Below, piece after piece: positions 1-3,609 of a stretch of 5,271 bases of DNA (positions are counted from its first letter, which is position 1; the number at the start of each line of letters is the position of its first letter). The notes under the pieces were generated by a model. The model did not search any database. It saw only the letters and a list, made by a program, of their open reading frames with translations, and had not been told where the DNA came from. The stretch covers positions 1 through 5,271 of the forward strand of contig MFMA01000035.1 in assembly GCA_001783355.1 (NCBI GenBank), in the 5' to 3' direction. Source of the stretch: Candidatus Kaiserbacteria bacterium RIFCSPLOWO2_01_FULL_54_20 (GTDB taxonomy: Bacteria > Patescibacteriota > Minisyncoccia > Phycocordibacterales > UBA2100). The translations under genes were made by a program, and so were the position numbers.

Positions 1-318
1 GTCCCACTCTTCCTCGCTTAATTCGACGATCTGGGTTCCGGGTTTTCTTCCGACAAAGCCGGCGTCGTTTACTAGCACGTCGATTTTACCCATTTTTTCA
101 ACCGCAAAAGCAACGATTTTTTCGACGTCCGGTTCTTTCGAAACGTCGCCTTTGACTGCAAACCCTTTCGAGATTTTGCTTATTTCCGCGAGGGTTTCTT
201 TCGCCTGCGTTTCGCTGCGGAAATAGTTGATGCAAACCGAATAGCCTTCCTTCGCGAATTTGAGTGCGATGCCCTTTCCGATTCCCTTAGCTCCGCCAGT
301 GACGAGAACAGTCTTCAT
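1..318 (-). CDS. Short-chain dehydrogenase/reductase (SDR), N-terminal part
   Basis: The first 106 residues of a classical SDR; the gene runs off the left edge. Translating the minus strand from the ATG at 318 gives a Rossmann fold that opens with the dinucleotide-binding motif TGGAKGIG (residues 7-14), then the adenine-ring-binding GDVS (57-60) and the NNAG-type motif as NDAG (84-87). After the second beta strand the sequence is INYFRSE (30-36); the R-S pair suggests NADP(H), as in FabG-like reductases. The catalytic Ser and YxxxK would lie beyond the edge, so substrate and exact subfamily (FabG-like 3-oxoacyl-ACP reductase, sugar dehydrogenase or other) cannot be decided. It starts 11 bases after the endA stop, with GGTG six bases before the ATG, so it is probably co-transcribed with endA. 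The second Asn of NNAG is replaced by Asp, a mild deviation. The family call is firm; the function is open. Confidence 0.9.
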   Translation of the reverse strand, partial: MKTVLVTGGAKGIGKGIALKFAKEGYSVCINYFRSETQAKETLAEISKISKGFAVKGDVSKEPDVEKIVAFAVEKMGKIDVLVNDAGFVGRKPGTQIVELSEEEWD

Positions 319-324
319 TTTTTA

Positions 325-328
325 CACC
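325..328 (-). promoter_or_regulatory. Weak ribosome binding site of the SDR gene
   Basis: On the minus strand GGTG, a partial match to the archaeal anti-Shine-Dalgarno complement GGAGGTGA, lies in the 11-base gap after the endA stop codon and six bases before the SDR ATG. It supports the ATG at 318 and suggests re-initiation by ribosomes finishing endA. Confidence 0.45.
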
Positions 329-329
329 A

Positions 330-1490
330 TCAAGGCTGAGTCCATTCTATCTCGTAGTACTCGTACTTGCTTTTCGGCATTTCAATGCGCTTTACCCTAT
401 AGTAGGTTATGCTCGACTCCCTGTCGCAAATCGCCAAAACCAAGTCCAACCCCAATTCCTTCGCCCGTTCGATGGCCCTCGCCAGTTCCGCGCCCCCTAT
501 TTCCTCTTCTTCGCTCAAAGCCATCATCACGAACTTCGGCTTGTCCTCCTTCGGGTTTTCAATCAACCCACCCTTGCGCCTGTGGTAAAGCAGAAAATCT
601 AACTCCTCGCGTTCGACGCGCTTTTCCCCCGGAATCGCGAGGATGAACGTCTTGCGCACCCCGTGCGCTACCCTTATCGCCCTGCTCCATTCGCTGATGA
701 GCATTTTCGCCTCGCGCGGGAAAACGTGGATCACGTGCTTCGAGTGCATCCATTCGCCTTGCTCTAGCGACGGCGCTGCGCCCGGGAAATAGAGCCTGAA
801 ATGAGTGCCGAACTTGAATCCAGTTTTGACGACGAACCCGCGCAGGCGGAAGTCTTCGTAGACGTTGTACAGAGACACGAAGTCCGACCTGCGTGCCAAC
901 GCTTCCTGCACCATGCGTTTTTCCTGGATGTTGCATTTCAGCCCGGCATGCCGCATGAGAAACAGCGTTTCGTAAGCGTCGAGCTTGAGAAGCCTCCCGT
1001 GTTTTTTCGCCTTGTACGTGCCCCACTGGCCGAACCAATAGTTTTCGAACAAAATCTTGTCTTCCTCTTCGTCCAGCGTGGTCATGAGATCGTCGTTGAA
1101 GAAAAGCCCTTTTCCAGTGATTTTCGGGGGAGTGAAGTCTTTCGACGGGTATTTAACCACGGGCGAGCGGCCGTAGTCTCCTTGCGCTTCGGTTATGCTT
1201 CGAGCGATGAGCCCGCGGTCGCGCCAGTCGCGGTAGCAAAAGTAACGCGCAAGGAATTTGCGCTTGTCTCGGTGGTCGAACGCAAGCTGGTTGAAGTCGA
1301 GTTTCTTTCCCGCGCGCGTGACTTCCGCGTTGCGCACGTCGCTCAGGTAAAGCGCTTCCTCGGGCGAGAGGGAAAGCTTGTTTTTCTTTCCATCAACGGC
1401 GTCGCCGAAAAACCCTTTGTTGAGGGACTCGACGCTAGCCGCGTCTGAAGCGATTATTTTCCCGTCGATTACATCGAATTTTACTGCCAA
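330..1490 (-). CDS. endA: tRNA-splicing endonuclease, probable three-unit (epsilon-2) type
   Basis: Cuts the bulge-helix-bulge exon-intron junctions of precursor tRNA (and rRNA) in the cytoplasm. The catalytic unit shows the family core YEDFRLRGFVVKTGFKFG (residues 211-228). The triad, aligned by eye with the remembered M. jannaschii EndA (Y115/H125/K156), is Y234 (in FRLY), H249 (in MHS) and K280 (in GVRK); the H-to-K spacing of 31 matches exactly. The triad sits mid-chain. Residues 1-120 look like an N-terminal unit, with an L-SPEEALYLS stretch (40-50) and YRDWRDRGLIA (86-96), lacking its catalytic half. Residues 121-295 are the full catalytic unit. Residues 300-386 resemble the C-terminal half of a structural subunit (AIERAKELGLDLVLAICD, then ITYYRVKRI). 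This alphaN-alpha-betaC order is known from ARMAN EndA; alpha2 enzymes end with the catalytic unit. The start is TTG at 1490, chosen because GGAGG lies eight bases upstream. Endonuclease identity is near certain; the three-unit assignment is strong inference. Confidence 0.95.
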   Translation of the reverse strand: MAVKFDVIDGKIIASDAASVESLNKGFFGDAVDGKKNKLSLSPEEALYLSDVRNAEVTRAGKKLDFNQLAFDHRDKRKFLARYFCYRDWRDRGLIARSITEAQGDYGRSPVVKYPSKDFTPPKITGKGLFFNDDLMTTLDEEEDKILFENYWFGQWGTYKAKKHGRLLKLDAYETLFLMRHAGLKCNIQEKRMVQEALARRSDFVSLYNVYEDFRLRGFVVKTGFKFGTHFRLYFPGAAPSLEQGEWMHSKHVIHVFPREAKMLISEWSRAIRVAHGVRKTFILAIPGEKRVEREELDFLLYHRRKGGLIENPKEDKPKFVMMALSEEEEIGGAELARAIERAKELGLDLVLAICDRESSITYYRVKRIEMPKSKYEYYEIEWTQP

Positions 1491-1496
1491 CGAAAT

Positions 1497-1503
1497 CTCC
1501 TCC
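1497..1503 (-). promoter_or_regulatory. Strong ribosome binding site for endA (decides TTG start)
   Basis: The minus strand reads GGAGGAG here, nearly the full archaeal Shine-Dalgarno consensus. GGAGG ends eight bases before the TTG codon at 1490-1488. This supports TTG as the true start although no ATG is available nearby. Confidence 0.7.
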
Positions 1504-1539
1504 GAAAGCGCCCTTGCGGCGTTTTCGTTTGAAGTCTCC

Positions 1540-1556
1540 CGCGGTTTGCAGCCGCG
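1540..1556. repeat. Short inverted repeat next to the TATA-like element
   Basis: CGCGG (1540-1544) and CCGCG (1552-1556) are perfect complements separated by seven bases. The repeat abuts the CTTTAAAG element at 1557-1564. If that element drives endA, the repeat falls between TATA box and start of transcription, where an archaeal repressor could bind; for the rightward operon it would lie where the BRE or an upstream activator site is expected. Five-base arms are short and could arise by chance. Confidence 0.25.
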
Positions 1557-1564
1557 CTTTAAAG
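1557..1564. promoter_or_regulatory. Candidate TATA box in the divergent intergenic region
   Basis: CTTTAAAG is an eight-base perfect palindrome in the 122-base gap between endA and the pilin-like operon. Read rightward, transcription would start near 1587, leaving a leader of about 25 bases that includes the AAGGA ribosome site of the first pilin gene. Read leftward, it would start near 1535, leaving about 45 bases before the endA TTG. A second A/T-rich candidate, CTTTTTTAAT at 1581-1590, would place rightward initiation almost at the ATG and so would exclude the visible ribosome site. No other clear promoter is seen in this gap. Confidence 0.35.
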
Positions 1565-1601
1565 TAAGAAGGGTGAAACTCTTTTTTAATCACTTGTGCG
1601 T

Positions 1602-1606
1602 AAGGA
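1602..1606 (+). promoter_or_regulatory. Ribosome binding site deciding the first pilin start
   Basis: AAGGA lies six bases before the ATG at 1613. It directly abuts the alternative in-frame TTG at 1607, which leaves no spacing, so the ATG two codons later is the better start. Confidence 0.5.
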
Positions 1607-1612
1607 TTGCGT

Positions 1613-2062
1613 ATGCACAAGCGGGCGCAGGTTTCGGTGGAGTACATGGCCATGGTGGGGTTGAGCCTGGCCGCTTTTTTCGTGATTTGGCTTTACGTAA
1701 ATTCCTCTAACGCTTCGATACAGCAGGACTTGAAAGTGGGTTTTGGAAAGCAGGTGGTCACGCGGTTGGCAGACGCGGTAAACCTCGTTTCGGTTCAAGG
1801 CTCTCCTGCGAAAATATTCGTTGAAGTCAACAATCCCGAGGGCGTGGTTGCGGCAAGCCCGTCTTCCAACTCTTCTTGTTCGAACGTGGAAATAATGCTG
1901 GTTATGACCGCTCCAGACGGAAAGACTACTGAAGTGTTCTCTCCGGTCGCGGCGAACGTTTCGGGAGACCTGTCTTTCCTGGTGGGAAACCCTGGTTTGC
2001 GCAGGATTCAAGTTGAAGCGGTAGATTTCTTCGGTTCGCCTTGCGTCATGCTTTCCGGATGA
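1613..2062 (+). CDS. Class III signal peptide protein, archaeal type IV pilin-like
   Basis: A 149-residue pilin-like protein. The N-terminus MHKRAQVSVEYMAMVGL holds the archaeal class III motif: basic K3-R4, then Q6-V-S-V-E10 followed by a hydrophobic helix to about residue 29. Cleavage by a prepilin peptidase (EppA/PibD type) would fall after A5, leaving Q as +1 and E at +5. After cleavage the helix normally packs into a fibre core, or anchors the protein with its outer domain outside the cell. The outer part is beta-rich (AKIFVEVNNP at 66-75; IMLVMTAPDG at 94-103) and carries two cysteines, C89 and C144, which could form a disulfide. Sequons occur at N33, N86 and N115. The ATG at 1613 is preferred to TTG at 1607 because of the AAGGA spacing. 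First gene of the four-gene cluster, 12 bases ahead of the next. Whether it is a structural pilin or a minor one is not visible. Confidence 0.85.
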   Translation: MHKRAQVSVEYMAMVGLSLAAFFVIWLYVNSSNASIQQDLKVGFGKQVVTRLADAVNLVSVQGSPAKIFVEVNNPEGVVAASPSSNSSCSNVEIMLVMTAPDGKTTEVFSPVAANVSGDLSFLVGNPGLRRIQVEAVDFFGSPCVMLSG

Positions 2063-2066
2063 GGTG
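2061..2066 (+). promoter_or_regulatory. Ribosome binding site deciding the second pilin start
   Basis: GAGGTG overlaps the stop codon of the preceding gene and ends eight bases before the GTG at 2075. The earlier in-frame GTG at 2066 overlaps this element and has no spacing, so 2075 is the more likely start. Confidence 0.5.
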
Positions 2067-2074
2067 TGAAGGGA

Positions 2075-2461
2075 GTGAAAAGCCAGGCGTCCATGGAATT
2101 GCTTTCGCTAGTTTCGATTCTAGCGCTCGTGCTCGTCCTGGTGGTCGTGCTGTCGTTCGTGATTTCGCAGCAGCTGAACACGCAGAAAGCCAGCTTGGGC
2201 GGGGAAGATTTGTGCATTTTCCTCGCTAATGAAGTTAATACCGCCGCGTCTTTCGGAGAGGGGTACGAGCGCAGTTTCAACATGCCGTTCGCCTACCTGC
2301 AATTCGATTATTCGGTTTCTTTCGAGAATTCCGGCCGCAGGGTTTCGGTTTCTTGGGATCAAGGAAGCTGCTCGATGCCGTTGCTTTCCAACGTTTCCGG
2401 CACTCCCGGCCAGGGCTCGAATTTCGTGCGTTTCGCCAATGGCGTGGTGGTTTTCAATTGA
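2075..2461 (+). CDS. Class III signal peptide protein, small pilin-like
   Basis: A 128-residue pilin-like protein from a GTG start. The N-terminus MKSQASMELLSLVSILA has K2, then Q4-A-S-M-E8 of the class III motif, followed by an unusually pure aliphatic helix to about residue 30 rich in L and V. Cleavage is predicted after S3. The stretch from about residue 43 (LGGEDLCIFLANEVNTAASFGEGYERSF begins here) matches, from memory, a pattern common in small archaeal pilin-like proteins: an amphipathic helix with EVN, a G-x-G-Y/F turn and an aromatic strand. The remainder is short beta strands (FDYSVSFEN; RRVSVSW; GVVVFN at the C-terminus). Cysteines C47 and C99 could pair. The protein is small and compact, so a filament-core or minor pilin role is plausible. 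Its stop TGA overlaps the TTG start of the next gene (TTGA), implying coupled translation. An alternative start at 2066 would add three residues (MKG). Confidence 0.85.
   Translation: MKSQASMELLSLVSILALVLVLVVVLSFVISQQLNTQKASLGGEDLCIFLANEVNTAASFGEGYERSFNMPFAYLQFDYSVSFENSGRRVSVSWDQGSCSMPLLSNVSGTPGQGSNFVRFANGVVVFN
2446..2450 (+). promoter_or_regulatory. Ribosome binding site for the overlapping TTG start
   Basis: GGTGG lies inside the last codons of the preceding gene, seven bases before the TTG at 2458. It supports translation starting there and not at the far upstream in-frame ATG at 2353. Confidence 0.45.
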
Positions 2462-3609
2462 AAAAAAGCCAGATTTTCTCGCTCGACTTCGTTTTCAGCA
2501 TGGTGGTGCTGGTGCTGATACTGTCGATTCTCGGCTCGACCTGGCTGAACCTGCAGAATTCCCTTGCGCAGCAGGAAAACCGCAGGCGGGCGGTTGAAAA
2601 CTCTGCAGCGGCAACCGACTTTCTCGTTTCATCGCAGGGTTTTCCCGAAGATTGGCAGAATTCCGCAAACCTCTCTCTTTCCTCTGTTTCAAATATTGGT
2701 TTGAAGGGAACCAAGGGAGTTTCCCTGGCGAAACTCCTGGCGCTGGCGAACGTTTCGACAGACTACTACGCCTTGAAAGACAAAATGGGTTTGGCGAAAT
2801 ACCACTTTCGCCTGGTGGTTTCGGAAAACTTTTCCAATTCAAGCGTAATGCTTTCTGGAATCGCCCGCCAGCCTGTGGCGTATTTCGCTTCAGACTCGCG
2901 GGTTTTCTTCAATGCTCTGACCGTGTCGGGAGAAGTTTGGGATTACTACTGGGGTCAGGGTGTTTTGGGAGCGCCAAACTGGGGTTCTTCGCGCAATCAA
3001 TACTCGGGAGTGAAAGACGCGGCGTTCAACCAAATGCTTGCAAGCCAGGATTCTTACAACACTATCGTCGTAGAATCTCCGGAATTCCCGTATGCCGACG
3101 CAAACGCAACTCTGCTGAAACAATTTCTCGAGAAAGGCGGAACTGTGGTTTATCTTGCAGGCAACGGGGAAAGCGAGTTGCTGGTTCAAAACCTCGGCTT
3201 GAATTTCAGGAAATCCGGCTTAAGCGTGGACGGGGTTGTGCAAAAGAAAGGGTTTTTCCTTCAAAACTCTAGCGTAGGGGCGAACGTTTCTTCTGGCGGA
3301 AGGTGGGTTGCCTTTTCTCCCAACGGCCTTGCACCCGAAATTTTCGTTTCCAACAGCACCAACTCGAGCGAAGCCCTTGCAGTTTCGTGGAATTACGGGT
3401 TGGGCAAAGTTTATTTCATAAGCGATTTTCAAGCCGACTTTAACGGCATTCCCGGAGAAAACGTTTTCAACGTCGTAGGGTGGAAGCTGGAGTACGGCGT
3501 AGCGCCTTACGCCAACGCTTCGTTCGTTTTTCCGCAAACGCGGTTTTCTTTCGTAGAAGGCGACCGGCGGATTCCCGCCGCAATAACGCTGGTGTTGTGG
3601 AATGATTGA
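2458..3609 (+). CDS. Pilin-like membrane-anchored protein with Rossmann/GATase-like outer domain
   Basis: A 383-residue surface protein starting at TTG 2458. The N-terminus MKKSQIFSLDFVFSMVV is a class III-like signal: two lysines, then Q-I-F-S-L-D and a hydrophobic helix to about residue 29. Residues 30-55 continue as a polar helix. Residues 51-120 (TDFLVSSQGFPEDW, then NIGLKG and a YYALKDKMGL stretch) form a segment often found after such signals in DPANN proteins. Around 199-235 (SYNTIVVESPEF, then LLKQFLEKGGTVVYLAGNG) and 311-330 (WNYGLGKVYFISDF) the sequence looks like the alternating strands of a class I glutamine-amidotransferase-like fold. The chain contains no cysteine, so glutaminase chemistry is excluded and a binding role is likelier. 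I count ten N-x-S/T sequons, fitting an extracellular domain. It overlaps the previous gene by four bases and the next by eight. Surface location is well supported; the fold is tentative and the function unknown. Confidence 0.85.
   Translation: MKKSQIFSLDFVFSMVVLVLILSILGSTWLNLQNSLAQQENRRRAVENSAAATDFLVSSQGFPEDWQNSANLSLSSVSNIGLKGTKGVSLAKLLALANVSTDYYALKDKMGLAKYHFRLVVSENFSNSSVMLSGIARQPVAYFASDSRVFFNALTVSGEVWDYYWGQGVLGAPNWGSSRNQYSGVKDAAFNQMLASQDSYNTIVVESPEFPYADANATLLKQFLEKGGTVVYLAGNGESELLVQNLGLNFRKSGLSVDGVVQKKGFFLQNSSVGANVSSGGRWVAFSPNGLAPEIFVSNSTNSSEALAVSWNYGLGKVYFISDFQADFNGIPGENVFNVVGWKLEYGVAPYANASFVFPQTRFSFVEGDRRIPAAITLVLWND
3591..3594 (+). promoter_or_regulatory. Weak ribosome binding site for the VWA gene
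   Basis: GGTG lies seven bases before the ATG at 3602, inside the end of the preceding gene. It supports a start whose first eight bases overlap that gene (ATGATTGA). Confidence 0.4.

Noticed and set aside
260..646. Open frame of 128 codons on the plus strand, rich in proline and serine
   Set aside because: It runs antisense across the end of endA and the start of the SDR gene; low-complexity composition and no ribosome site of note.
801..1448. Open frame of 215 codons on the plus strand opposite endA
   Set aside because: It lies fully antisense to a well-supported endonuclease gene, shows no recognisable domain and has a composition typical of antisense frames created by codon bias.
1607..1612. 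TTG start two codons upstream of the first pilin ATG
   Set aside because: The only ribosome site, AAGGA, directly abuts it, leaving no spacing; ATG at 1613 has a six-base spacing.
1586..2011. Minus-strand open frame of 141 codons opposite the first pilin gene
   Set aside because: Antisense shadow of a protein with a clear signal motif; arginine- and histidine-rich with no recognisable fold.
2353..2457. Upstream in-frame ATG extending the GATase-like pilin protein by 35 residues
   Set aside because: The extension overlaps the preceding pilin gene by over 100 bases, would bury the class III signal inside the protein, and the TTG at 2458 has a GGTGG ribosome site and a TTGA junction.
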